This document shows positions 53,478 to 63,755 of a stretch of 64,000 nucleotides of DNA, piece by piece. Each line of letters begins with the position of its first letter. Positions within the stretch are counted from its first letter, which is position 1. The translations under genes were made by a program, and so were the position numbers. Source of the stretch: Blastococcus colisei (GTDB lineage: Bacteria; Actinomycetota; Actinomycetes; Mycobacteriales; Geodermatophilaceae); contig NZ_VFQE01000002.1 in assembly GCF_006717095.1 (NCBI RefSeq), positions 496,001 to 560,000 on the forward strand. The letters run 5' to 3'. The notes beneath the pieces were generated by a model. It did no database searches. It saw nothing but the letters and a program-made list of their open reading frames with translations, and was not told where the DNA came from.

Positions 53478-54200
53478 GCGCAGCTGATCCCCTACCTCGT
53501 CGTCCGCGACGCCCGCGCCGCCATCAACTGGTACGCCGAGGCCTTCGGTGCGCACACCGTCGGCGACCCCTACCTCGACGGCGACCGCATCGGCCACGCC
53601 GAGCTCGAGGTGGCCGGCGCGACCCTCTATCTCGCCGACCCCTACCCGGAGTACGGCCTCGACGGGCCGGGAGACGGCAAGCCGCCGGTATCGCTGCACC
53701 TCTCGGTGCCCGACGTCGACGCCGCGATGGCCCGCGCCGAGGACGCCGGGGCGACCGTCGAGCGTCCGGCGACCGACGCCCCCTACGGCCGCACCGGCGT
53801 GATCGCGGACCCCTACGGCCACCGCTGGCTGCTCCAGAGCGCCCCGACCACCGCCACCCCCGCCCCGAAGCCCGGCGACGCGGTGTACCTGACGCTGCAG
53901 GTGCCCGACGGTGCCCGCGCCCGTGACTTCTACGAGGCGGTGCTGGGCTGGTCGCTGAGCCCCGGCCGGGTGGACGACGGCTGGGAGACCCAGGAGCAGA
54001 CCCCGATGGTCGGGATCGGCGGCGGCAGCAGCGAGCCCGGCACTGTCCCGATGTACGTCGTCGACGACATCGAGGTGGCGGTGGCCGCCGTCCGTACCGC
54101 CGGAGGCCGGGCCGGCGAGATAGCGCGGCAGTCCTACGGGCTGTCGGCCCTCTGCCGCGACGACCAGGGCCTGCCGTTCTGGCTCGGTCAGCTGTCCTGA
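53472..54200 (+). CDS. VOC family protein, two glyoxalase-like domains
   Basis: A 242-residue soluble protein made of two vicinal-oxygen-chelate modules: residues 1-125 (PYLVVRDARAAINWYAEAFG, GHAELEVAGATLYLADPYPE, VIADPYGHRWLLQ) and residues about 135-242 (VYLTLQVPDGARARDFYEAV LGWS, ending LPFWLGQLS). The first resembles PhnB-like proteins and the second glyoxalase/bleomycin resistance proteins. The two half-domains could form one metal site. Substrate unknown. It overlaps the convergent mrpG gene by 13 bases. Confidence 0.88.
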   Translation: MTAQLIPYLVVRDARAAINWYAEAFGAHTVGDPYLDGDRIGHAELEVAGATLYLADPYPEYGLDGPGDGKPPVSLHLSVPDVDAAMARAEDAGATVERPATDAPYGRTGVIADPYGHRWLLQSAPTTATPAPKPGDAVYLTLQVPDGARARDFYEAVLGWSLSPGRVDDGWETQEQTPMVGIGGGSSEPGTVPMYVVDDIEVAVAAVRTAGGRAGEIARQSYGLSALCRDDQGLPFWLGQLS

Positions 54201-54646
54201 GGCCCCGCCTCCCGGTCCTCCCTGCGGCTCTCGGCGAGCGCCTCGGCCGGCAGCTCCGGCGGCGCGTCGGCCGGCTCGTCGCCGCGGTAGACGCTGTCCC
54301 GCACGTCGCCACCGGTGTTCAGCTCGTCGACCAGCAACCGGTCCCGGCGCACGTGTCGGCGGCGGTAGGCGACCCGGCTGATCATGTGCGCGCTCACCGG
54401 AGCCGTGAGCATCTGGAACGCCGCCACGAGCAGCAGCATCCAGGTGGCCGACCAGCCCTGGAGCCGGATGGCCGCCCCCACCATGATCAGCAGGACGCCC
54501 AGCACCTGGGGCTTGGTCCCGGCGTGCATCCGGGTGAGGACGTCCGGGAAGCGCACCAGGCCCAGGCCCGCCGTGAGGCAGAGGAACGCACCCAGCAGCA
54601 GCAGGACGACGGCGATCGCGTCGCCGACGGCGGACATCGCGCTCAC
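54188..54646 (-). CDS. mrpG: Monovalent cation/H+ antiporter subunit G
   Basis: A 152-residue membrane subunit of the Mrp Na+/H+ antiporter with three transmembrane helices (residues about 8-28, 42-62, 65-85), typical GLGLVRFPDVLTRMHAGTKP loop, and a longer than usual cytoplasmic tail of about 60 charged residues. It is the last gene of the mrp operon and overlaps mrpF by four bases. Confidence 0.93.
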   Translation of the reverse strand: MSAMSAVGDAIAVVLLLLGAFLCLTAGLGLVRFPDVLTRMHAGTKPQVLGVLLIMVGAAIRLQGWSATWMLLLVAAFQMLTAPVSAHMISRVAYRRRHVRRDRLLVDELNTGGDVRDSVYRGDEPADAPPELPAEALAESRREDREAGPQDS

Positions 54647-54954
54647 GTGTCCGCACCGCCCAACCGGTCGTCGCGGCCCTCGCCCGGCGTCGCGTGCACG
54701 AGCATCCCGCCGATGTAGCGGGCGACCGAGACCGAACCGACGAAGGCCAGCAGGGACACGACCACGAGCACGGGGACGACGGTCGGGTCCCGCTCCAGCC
54801 CGGCGTAGACGGCCAGCCCCGCCGAGATGATGACGAGCAGCGTGTCGGTGGCCACCACCCGGTCCAGCAGCGACGGCCCGCGGCCCAGCCGGACCAGCGC
54901 CAGCAACGCCCCGCCGCCGAGCATCCCGTAGACCAGCCAGTCGACGACGGTCAC
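54643..54954 (-). CDS. mrpF: Monovalent cation/H+ antiporter subunit F
   Basis: A 103-residue membrane subunit with three helices and the family motif RLGRGPSLLDRVVATDTLLV near residue 23. The start is GTG at 54954, overlapping the mrpE stop (GTGA). ATG-type starts further in would remove helix 1. It works only as part of the Mrp complex. Confidence 0.92.
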   Translation of the reverse strand: MTVVDWLVYGMLGGGALLALVRLGRGPSLLDRVVATDTLLVIISAGLAVYAGLERDPTVVPVLVVVSLLAFVGSVSVARYIGGMLVHATPGEGRDDRLGGADT

Positions 54955-55544
54955 GGCGTCCTCTGTCCCGCCCCGCGGACCGGCTCCCCGGGCGCGAGAC
55001 CGAGCGCCGCGACCTCGTCCGCCGTCCCGAAGGCCCGCACGACCCGCTCCTCCTCGGCCAGGACGGACGCCCGCTGCCGCTCGACGTCGTCCTCGTCCCG
55101 CACGTGCAGGATGTGCAGCGCGAGAATGCGCCGCTCGCGGTCCAGGTCGAGCACCATCGAGCCGGGCACCAGGGTGACCGACTCGGACAGGATGGTCAGC
55201 AGCAGGTCGGAGTCGGTGCGCATCTGCACCCGGATGATCGCGCTCCGGTCGATGCCGCGCGGCCGGATGGTCTGCCAGGCGACGAGGGCACCGGAGCTGA
55301 CCAGGTCGACGAGGAAGTGACCCAGGAAGACCAGGAGGGCCACGGGGCGGACCCGGGTGCCACCGACCACCGGGGGCAGCGGCAGCAGCCAGGTGACCGC
55401 GAGCGCGAGGGCGATGCCACCGAGCAGGTTCGCCCACGACCAGGTGCCCCACAGCAGGTTCCAGACCAGAACCAGCCAGACGAGGAGGGGCAACTGGTGC
55501 CGCAACCGGTGCCCGAATCCCGGGGTGACCGCGTCGCCGGTCAC
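54951..55544 (-). CDS. mrpE: Monovalent cation/H+ antiporter subunit E
   Basis: A 197-residue membrane subunit with an N-terminal two-to-three helix region (LLVWLVLVWNLLWGTWSWAN) and a cytoplasmic domain with LLLTILSESVTLVPGSMVLD and LHILHVRDEDDVERQ, both diagnostic of MrpE. It overlaps mrpD and mrpF by four bases each. Confidence 0.93.
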   Translation of the reverse strand: MTGDAVTPGFGHRLRHQLPLLVWLVLVWNLLWGTWSWANLLGGIALALAVTWLLPLPPVVGGTRVRPVALLVFLGHFLVDLVSSGALVAWQTIRPRGIDRSAIIRVQMRTDSDLLLTILSESVTLVPGSMVLDLDRERRILALHILHVRDEDDVERQRASVLAEEERVVRAFGTADEVAALGLAPGEPVRGAGQRTP

Positions 55545-57277
55545 GGCAGGTCCTCCCCGCCCAAGACCGCCGAGAGATAGGGGCTCCGGTCCCGGAGATC
55601 CCCGGCAGCCCGCTCGGCCACCCCGTACAGCGGCCCGGCCACGGCGGTCAGCCCGACCGTCACCGCCACCATCGCGGCGGCGGACCCGACCATCACCCGC
55701 GGCAGCGGTCGCAGCGGCCGCTCCCGCGCGGCCTCGTCGCCGAGTCCGTCCGTGACCGGCGTGGTCGCCGTCGCGACGGCGGTGTGCCGCTCCCAGGCCG
55801 CCCGCCGGGCCTCGGCGCGGCCGTCGAGGGCGGCGGCCGGCTCCTTCTCCCCCGCCGGCTGGTGCTGCTCGGCCGGGTCGGGCTCCGGTCCGGGTGAGAG
55901 GTCCGGGCCGGCGTCGGCCGCCGCGGCGTCGTCCGTGTCATCGGCCGGGGCCTGGGTCGCGGGCCGCCAGAAGGCCCGGCCCCAGACGCGGGAGATGGCC
56001 AGCAGGGTCAGCAGGCTGGTCACGGCTCCGCCGCCCACCAGGACGATCGGCAGCCACCCGCCGTCGGCGATGCCCGCCTGGAGCAGGCCGAGCTTCCCGA
56101 TGAACCCGGAGAACGGTGGGATCCCCGCCAGGTTCATCGCCGGGACGAAGAACAGGATCGCCAGCAGGGGGGACGCCGTCGCCAGCCCGCCGAGCCGGTC
56201 GACGGCGGTCGAGCCGCCCTGTCGCTCGACGAGGCCGGCGACGAGGAACAGCGTCGTCTGGATGGCGATGTGGTGGACGACGTAGAAGATCGCCCCGGCC
56301 AGGCCCGCCTGCGAGGCCAGCGAGATGCCGAACACCATGTAACCGATGTGGCTGACCAGCGTGAAGGACAGGATCCGGCGGATGTCGGTCTGCGCGACCG
56401 CGCCCAGGATGCCGATCAGCATGGTCGCCAGCGCAGCCCACATCAGCACCTGGTCCAGCACGCCGCCGGGGAACAGCAGCGTCTGCGTGCGGATGATCGC
56501 GTAGACGCCGACCTTGGTCAGCAGGCCGGCGAACACCGCGGTGACCGGGGCCGGCGCGGTCGGGTAGCTGTCGGGCAGCCACGCCGACAGGGGGAATACC
56601 GCCGCCTTGATGGAGAAGGCGATCAGCAGCATCGACTGGAGCAGCAGCTGGGTGCCCTCGGGGAGCTCCGCCAGGCGCACGGCCAGCTGCGCCATGTTCA
56701 CCGTGCCGGTGGCGCCGTACACCAGGCCGATCGCGGCGAGGAACAGCAGGGAGCTCAGCAGGCTCACGATGATGTAGGTGATGCCGGCCCGGATGCGCGC
56801 CGCCGATCCCCCGAGCGTCAGCAGGACGTAGCTCGCGGTCAGCAGGATCTCGAAGCCGACGTAGAGGTTGAACAGATCGCCGGCCAGGAAGGCGTTGGCC
56901 ACACCGGCGATCAGCACCAGGAACGTCGGGTGGAAGATCGAGATCGGCGTCTCCTCGTCGCCGTCGGCCGCACCCTGGCCCACGGCGAAGATCAGCACCC
57001 CGAGGGCCACGGTCGCGGCGACGACGAGCATCAGCGCCGACAACCGGTCGACGACCAGCACGATGCCCAGCGGCACCGGCCACCCCCCGACGGAGATGGC
57101 GTCCGCACCGTCGGCGTCGGCGATCAGCAACAGCGCGACCGACACGGTGAGCACGGCGCCCAGCACCACGATGCTCAGCGTCCGCTGCACCCGCGGGTGC
57201 CGGCCGCCGACCAGCAGCGCGGCCGCCGCGCCGAGCAGCGGCAGCAGCACCGGCAGGGGCGTGAGGACGCGGATCAC
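55541..57277 (-). CDS. mrpD: Monovalent cation/H+ antiporter subunit D
   Basis: A 578-residue NuoN-like proton-channel subunit with about fourteen transmembrane helices. The lysine-bearing helices are visible in AFSIKAAVFPLSAWLPDSYP and FTLVSHIGYMVFGI, and IPPFSGFIGKLGLLQAG is near residue 385. A large cytoplasmic insertion rich in Asp, Pro and Ala (residues about 440-515) sits before the last helix and is unusual in length. It overlaps mrpC and mrpE by four bases each. Confidence 0.95.
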   Translation of the reverse strand: MIRVLTPLPVLLPLLGAAAALLVGGRHPRVQRTLSIVVLGAVLTVSVALLLIADADGADAISVGGWPVPLGIVLVVDRLSALMLVVAATVALGVLIFAVGQGAADGDEETPISIFHPTFLVLIAGVANAFLAGDLFNLYVGFEILLTASYVLLTLGGSAARIRAGITYIIVSLLSSLLFLAAIGLVYGATGTVNMAQLAVRLAELPEGTQLLLQSMLLIAFSIKAAVFPLSAWLPDSYPTAPAPVTAVFAGLLTKVGVYAIIRTQTLLFPGGVLDQVLMWAALATMLIGILGAVAQTDIRRILSFTLVSHIGYMVFGISLASQAGLAGAIFYVVHHIAIQTTLFLVAGLVERQGGSTAVDRLGGLATASPLLAILFFVPAMNLAGIPPFSGFIGKLGLLQAGIADGGWLPIVLVGGGAVTSLLTLLAISRVWGRAFWRPATQAPADDTDDAAAADAGPDLSPGPEPDPAEQHQPAGEKEPAAALDGRAEARRAAWERHTAVATATTPVTDGLGDEAARERPLRPLPRVMVGSAAAMVAVTVGLTAVAGPLYGVAERAAGDLRDRSPYLSAVLGGEDLP

Positions 57278-57801
57278 CGGTTTCTCCGCCGGGTCGGCGG
57301 GAGGTCGACGTCGTCGGACGGGATGCCGGAGTACTGCCGCGCCAGGCCGCGCTCGACCTCGTTGTCGGCGGCGAAGGTGTCGGCGTGCATGGCCGGCCGG
57401 TCGTCGGGCGCCAGGTCGTCGGGATCGATGTCGTCGGCGTCGGTGTCCGACCGGCGGGCGACCCGGCGGTCCTCCTCGTCCACCTCGATCACCTCCTGCC
57501 GCACCAGACGCCAGGACCGGTAGATGATCGCCAGCACGAACGCCGCGATGCCGAAGGTGATGACGATCGCGGTCAGGATCAGCGCCTGCGGCAGCGGATC
57601 GCTCATCTCCTCCGGCTCGGCGTACCCCAGGATCGGCGCCAGGCCGGCGGGGCCGCCGGCGGACAGCAGCAGCAGGTTGGTCGCGTTGCCCAGGAGCAGG
57701 AAGCCCAGCAGCACGCGGGTGAGGCTCCGGTCGAGCAGCAGGTAGACCCCGGCGGCGTACAGGCCGCCGATGATCACCGGCAGGACGACGGTGGGCGTCA
57801 T
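57274..57801 (-). CDS. mrpC: Monovalent cation/H+ antiporter subunit C
   Basis: A 175-residue NuoK-like subunit with three helices (the middle one GFLLLGNATNLLLLSAGG) and an acidic cytoplasmic tail of about 70 residues (DTDADDIDPDDLAPDD). ATG at 57801 overlaps the mrpA stop. The tail is longer than in Bacillus MrpC. Confidence 0.93.
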   Translation of the reverse strand: MTPTVVLPVIIGGLYAAGVYLLLDRSLTRVLLGFLLLGNATNLLLLSAGGPAGLAPILGYAEPEEMSDPLPQALILTAIVITFGIAAFVLAIIYRSWRLVRQEVIEVDEEDRRVARRSDTDADDIDPDDLAPDDRPAMHADTFAADNEVERGLARQYSGIPSDDVDLPPTRRRNR

Positions 57802-60683
57802 CGGGCGATCACCTCTCCGGGCGTGGCGTCGATCGGGTCGTCCTCGTCGGCCTCGCGGTCCAGCTCGGCGCCGAGGCTGCGCAGGATGTCGAGCACCAGC
57901 CCCACGACGATGAGGTAGACCCCCATGTCGAAGAACAGCGAGGTGACCAGCTTGACGTCGCCGAGCACCGGCAGCGTGGTCTCCAGGATCGCCGTCTGGA
58001 GGACCTCGGCGCCCAGCGCCAGCCCGACGACGCCGGTGCCGCCGGAGAACAGCAGGCCGACGCCGAGCAGCAGGCCGGGATCGACCGGGGCGGCCTCCCC
58101 GAGTTCGTAGCGGCCGCCGGCCAGGTAGCGCAGCACCAGCGCCAGTCCCGCGACGAGGCCACCGGCGAAGCCTCCGCCGGGTTCGTTGTGACCGCTGAAC
58201 AGGAGGAAGACCGAGAAGACCAGGATGGTGTGGAACAGGATCCTGGTGATGACCTCGAGGATCACCGAGCGCCGCTCGGGTCTCAGCGCCGCCGAGGCGG
58301 ACAGCCACTGGCCGCGGGGCGCCCGCGCGGAGCGGCGCTCCTGCTGCGCCAGCTGCACGGGGTCCAGGCGGTCGACGGCACCGGTCCGCCGGCGCAGGAA
58401 CACGAGGCTGGCCACCCCCGTGGCGGCGACGACGAGCAACGAGATCTCGCCGAGGGTGTCCCAGGCGCGGATGTCGACCAGGGTGACGTTGACGATGTTC
58501 TGCCCGCCGCCGAACTCGTAGGCGGCCTCCGGGTAGTCCACCGAGACCGGCGTCGCGGTGCGCGCGCTCATCGCCACGGCGCCGGCCGCCGCCATCAGGG
58601 CCCCCACGGCGACGGCGATCACGCCCCGGCCGGCCCGCTCCCGGGGCCGGTGCCGCTCGGTGATGTCCTTGGGCAGCTTCCGCAGCACCAGCACGAAGAC
58701 GACCAGGGTCAGCGTCTCGACCAGGAACTGGGTGAGGGCCAGGTCGGGGGCACCGTGCAGGGCGAAGAGCACCGCGAGCGCGTAGCCGGTGACGCCGACG
58801 ACCAGCACCGCGGACAGCCGCTGGTGGATGCGCAGCGCCAGCCCGGCGGCGATGAGCGCGACCGCGCCGACCAGCGCCTGGATCGGGCTGTCCCACGCCC
58901 GCCACTCGCCCGGCCAGGGTGCCCGGAACAGCAGCACCGTTCCGGGGAGGGCCAGCACGACGACCAGGATCGTGCCGAGGTAGGCCGGCAGCGAGCCGCG
59001 CTGCGTCGTCCCGGTCACCAGGACGGCCAGGCGGTCGAGGGTCTGCAGGGTGTTCCAGTAGCCCTCGTCCGCGGAGGCGCCGACGGCCAGCCGCCGCTGG
59101 GTCCGGAAGACCGCCGTCCGGGCGAGGAAGAGGAGGGCGCCGCCGACCAGGGTGAGAGCCGACAGCAGCAGGGCCGGCTGCAGGCCGTGCCACAGCGCCA
59201 GCTTCTCCGCCTCCGGTGCCAGCAGCGGCATGGTGTCGGCGTACCCGGCGACCAGCGGCTCCAGCAGCGGGCTGAACGGCCCGGCCAGCAGGCCGGTGAG
59301 GGCCAGCGCCGCGGGGGCGGCGAGGAAGAGCGCCCGCGGCGGGTGGATCAGCTCGGCAGGCTCGGTCGGGTCGAGGCCCGGCTTGCGGGCGAAGGCACCC
59401 CAGAGGAAGCGGGCGGTGTAGCCGGCCGTGAGGACCGAGCCGAGCACCAGGCCGACGAGGACGACGACGGCGGCGGTGCGGTCGGGCAGCCCGCCGTCCC
59501 ACAGCGCGGTGAAAGCCGCCTCCTTGCCGACGAAACCCAGCAGGGGCGGCAGCCCGGCCATGGAGGCCCCTGCCAGCCCACCGATCGCGGCGAGTGCCGG
59601 CAGCCGCCGTCCCAGACCGGACAACCTGCGCAGGTCGCGGACTCCGGTCGCGTGGTCGATGACGCCGACGGTGAGGAAGAGCGTGGACTTGAACAGGGCG
59701 TGCGCGAGCGTCATCGCCAACCCGGCGGCGGCCAGCTCCCGGCTGCCGCCGCCGACGAGCACCATGAGGAAGCCCAGCTGGCTGACGGTGCCGAACGCCA
59801 GGAGGAGCTTCAGGTCGCTCTGCCGCAGGGCCCGGTAGCCGCCGACCAGCATCGTCGCGAGGCCGAGCCCGAGGACCACCGGCCGCCACCCGGGCACCTC
59901 GGCGAAACCGGGCGCGAGCCGGGCCACCAGGTAGATGCCCGCCTTCACCATCGCGGCGGCGTGCAGGTAGGCGCTGACCGGTGTCGGCGCCTCCATGGCG
60001 GCCGGCAGCCAGAAGTGGAACGGGATCATCGCCGACTTGGTCAGCGCGCCCGCCAGGACGAGCATCGTCCCCGCGACCAGGAGCGGGCCGCTGCCCGGAT
60101 CGGCGACGACCTCCGACAGCAGGTAGCTGCCGCTGGTCTCGCCCAGCATGATCAGGCCGACCAGCATGGCCAGCCCGCCGGCCGTGGTGAGGATCAGCGC
60201 CTGGCTGGCCGCCCGCCGTGCGGCCAGCTTCGTCCCCGCACCGCCGATGAGCAGGAAGGAGAAGACGGTGGTGAGCTCCCAGAACACGTAGAGCATCAGC
60301 AGGTCGTCGGCCAGGACCAGGCCCAGCATCGAGCCGGCGAACGCCGTGAGGTTCCCGGCGAACCGGGCGGTTCCCTCGTCGTCGGGCTCGAAGTACCGCG
60401 CGCAGTAGACGAGCACCAGGGCGCCCACACCGGTGACCAGCAGCGCGAACGTGAGCGACAGGGCGTCCAGCCGCAGGGCCACGTCGAGGTTCAGCGCCGG
60501 CACCCAGGGGACGCTCTCGGTGACCTCTCCACCCCCGGTCACCGCCGCCAGCCGGGTCAGCACCCAGACGAAGCCGGCGGTGGGCACCAGGGCCAGCACG
60601 AGGAACGCGTTCCGCCCCCACCACCGCACCCCAACGGGCGCCAGCACGGCGGCCACCAGGTGGAGGAGCAGAACTGCGAGCAC
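57798..60683 (-). CDS. mrpA: Monovalent cation/H+ antiporter subunit A fused to B
   Basis: A 961-residue NuoL-like subunit with about twenty-one or more helices. Proton-path motifs include the PTPVSAYLHAAAMVKAGIYL segment and the MIPFHFWLPAAMEAPTPVSA region near residue 230. The C-terminal part after residue about 800 (ILFHTILVFSVFLLFSGHNE, then PGGGFAGGLVAGLALVLRYL) is the MrpB domain, so A and B are one polypeptide. The GTG at 60683 with GGAG upstream matches the usual start; a longer in-frame ATG at 60737 adds non-conserved residues. It is the first gene of the mrpA-C-D-E-F-G operon. Confidence 0.95.
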   Translation of the reverse strand: MLAVLLLHLVAAVLAPVGVRWWGRNAFLVLALVPTAGFVWVLTRLAAVTGGGEVTESVPWVPALNLDVALRLDALSLTFALLVTGVGALVLVYCARYFEPDDEGTARFAGNLTAFAGSMLGLVLADDLLMLYVFWELTTVFSFLLIGGAGTKLAARRAASQALILTTAGGLAMLVGLIMLGETSGSYLLSEVVADPGSGPLLVAGTMLVLAGALTKSAMIPFHFWLPAAMEAPTPVSAYLHAAAMVKAGIYLVARLAPGFAEVPGWRPVVLGLGLATMLVGGYRALRQSDLKLLLAFGTVSQLGFLMVLVGGGSRELAAAGLAMTLAHALFKSTLFLTVGVIDHATGVRDLRRLSGLGRRLPALAAIGGLAGASMAGLPPLLGFVGKEAAFTALWDGGLPDRTAAVVVLVGLVLGSVLTAGYTARFLWGAFARKPGLDPTEPAELIHPPRALFLAAPAALALTGLLAGPFSPLLEPLVAGYADTMPLLAPEAEKLALWHGLQPALLLSALTLVGGALLFLARTAVFRTQRRLAVGASADEGYWNTLQTLDRLAVLVTGTTQRGSLPAYLGTILVVVLALPGTVLLFRAPWPGEWRAWDSPIQALVGAVALIAAGLALRIHQRLSAVLVVGVTGYALAVLFALHGAPDLALTQFLVETLTLVVFVLVLRKLPKDITERHRPRERAGRGVIAVAVGALMAAAGAVAMSARTATPVSVDYPEAAYEFGGGQNIVNVTLVDIRAWDTLGEISLLVVAATGVASLVFLRRRTGAVDRLDPVQLAQQERRSARAPRGQWLSASAALRPERRSVILEVITRILFHTILVFSVFLLFSGHNEPGGGFAGGLVAGLALVLRYLAGGRYELGEAAPVDPGLLLGVGLLFSGGTGVVGLALGAEVLQTAILETTLPVLGDVKLVTSLFFDMGVYLIVVGLVLDILRSLGAELDREADEDDPIDATPGEVIAR

Positions 60684-60826
60684 GGGTCTCCGGGAGTCAA
60701 AAGGGCTCGGGGACGACCACAGACGTCGGGGAGACACCGGCGGCGGTGCTCCCAGATTACCGGTCAGGCGTCAGCGGCCGCCCGGCGTGACCAGCCCGCT
60801 CTCGTAGGCGAACGCGACCGCCTGAT

Positions 60827-60905
60827 GATGATCAGGTGACCTGGTCATCAGGGGTCCTCCCTCACGGTCGACGATGAGGGAGGACCCCGAACGGTGAGGG
60901 AGGAG
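60827..60905. repeat. Two-hairpin repeat, copy 2, downstream of the ABC-F gene
   Basis: Hairpin I: GATGATCAGG-TGA-CCTGGTCATC (60827-60849, one G-T pair). Hairpin II: GGGGTCCTCCCTCA (60851-60864) with TGAGGGAGGACCCC (60875-60888), 14 perfect pairs, loop containing GTCGAC. The tail is GAACGGTGAGGGAGGA. The order matches copy 1 at 36998-37075. It lies after the ABC-F stop (60920, leftward) and before mrpA. The 236-base gap 60684-60919 holds no gene. Confidence 0.8.
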
Positions 60906-60919
60906 GCCGATCCGCCGGG

Positions 60920-62740
<1,821 letters not shown>

Positions 62741-62793
62741 CGCCTCCAGTATTACCGGCCCCCTGAACGGGCCCGCCGCGAGCTGGTGACGGG

Positions 62794-62860
62794 GCTGGAA
62801 CGGCCGCCCTTCTGGGACCCGCGCCGAGCACGCGAGGCGTGGGGGGAAGGGCGGTCCTTC
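62794..62860 (+). repeat. 67-bp hairpin repeat, copy between ABC-F and transglutaminase genes
   Basis: Begins GCTGGAACGGCCGCCCTTC and ends GAAGGGCGGTCCTTC. The ends pair (CCGCCCTTC with GAAGGGCGG). Compared with 38525-38591 the two arms have changed together at two positions, keeping pairing. It ends one base before the transglutaminase stop triplet (62862-62864, leftward gene). Confidence 0.85.
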
Positions 62861-62861
62861 T

Positions 62862-63755
62862 TCAGGCGAGACGGGTGACCTCCACCGTCACCGTGTGGCC
62901 CTCGCTCCTCGGCCCCGAGAAGAGTCCCTTGAACGGCGGGACGTCGCCGTAGTCGCGCCCCCGGCCGAGGGTGACGTGCCGGGTGCCGATCTCGACGGAG
63001 TTGGTCGGGTCGAAGGCGTTCCACCCGCCGTCCCACCACTCCACCCAGGCGTGGCTCTCCCCGGTGACCGGCTGGCCGATCTCGGCGCCGGGAGTCGGGT
63101 GCAGGTAGCCGGAGACGTAGCGCGCCGGTAGCCCCAGTGCGCGCAGCAGGCCGACGGTGACGTGCGAGATGTCCTGGCAGACGCCCTGACCCTTGGTCCA
63201 GGCCTGCATCGCGTTGGTCTTCACGTTCGTCGACCCGGAGAGGTAGTCCATGTGGTCGCGCACGAACCGGCAGATCAGCGGCCCGGCCTCGTGCGGATGG
63301 GTCTCGCCGACCGCCGTCCGCGCCTGGACCACCACGTCGTCGTCCATGGCGGTGAGCGGCGTCGGACTGAGCAGCTCCCCGAACTGCTGCCGCACCTCGC
63401 GGGCGCGCAGCCCGCTCCACCCCACCCGGTCGTGGCCGCCGAGCTCGGGCCCGGCCTCCACGATCGACGTCCCGGTGACCACCAGCTCCGCATGCGGGCT
63501 GTGCAGGTCGAACGCGGTGACCGTGGACCCCCAGTAGTCACGGTAGGCGTAGGCGGTCGCGACCGGCTCGATCTCGACCTTGGAGCGCAGCGTCGTCTGC
63601 CGGTTGCTGCTCTCCGGCGTCAGCCGCGCCTCGTTGTAGCTGGAGCGCACCGGGCCGGTGTAGTGGAAGCGGGTGCGGTGCACGACCTGCAGCCGCCACC
63701 GGTGCGCGGCCGGGCGCGCCGCCGTCGTCGGCTCGAACGTCTGCGCCTGCGACAT
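62862..63755 (-). CDS. Transglutaminase-like protein
   Basis: A 297-residue protein with an N-terminal beta-sandwich (YTGPVRSSYNEARLTPESSN) and a transglutaminase/protease-like core: Cys in WTKGQGVCQDISHV near residue 176, His in TGESHAWVEWW near residue 219 and Asp in WNAFDPTNSV near residue 235. The family often pairs with circularly permuted ATP-grasp and alpha-E proteins, as here, where the alpha-E gene overlaps its ATG (TGATG). The unit probably makes or cleaves a peptide-like linkage; the substrate is unknown. Confidence 0.92.
   Translation of the reverse strand: MSQAQTFEPTTAARPAAHRWRLQVVHRTRFHYTGPVRSSYNEARLTPESSNRQTTLRSKVEIEPVATAYAYRDYWGSTVTAFDLHSPHAELVVTGTSIVEAGPELGGHDRVGWSGLRAREVRQQFGELLSPTPLTAMDDDVVVQARTAVGETHPHEAGPLICRFVRDHMDYLSGSTNVKTNAMQAWTKGQGVCQDISHVTVGLLRALGLPARYVSGYLHPTPGAEIGQPVTGESHAWVEWWDGGWNAFDPTNSVEIGTRHVTLGRGRDYGDVPPFKGLFSGPRSEGHTVTVEVTRLA

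Noticed and set aside
58188-60839. 883-codon open frame on the plus strand opposite mrpA
   Set aside because: It is a GC-rich shadow: composition dominated by Gly, Arg, Gln and Pro, no domains, and the opposite strand is an unmistakable antiporter gene.
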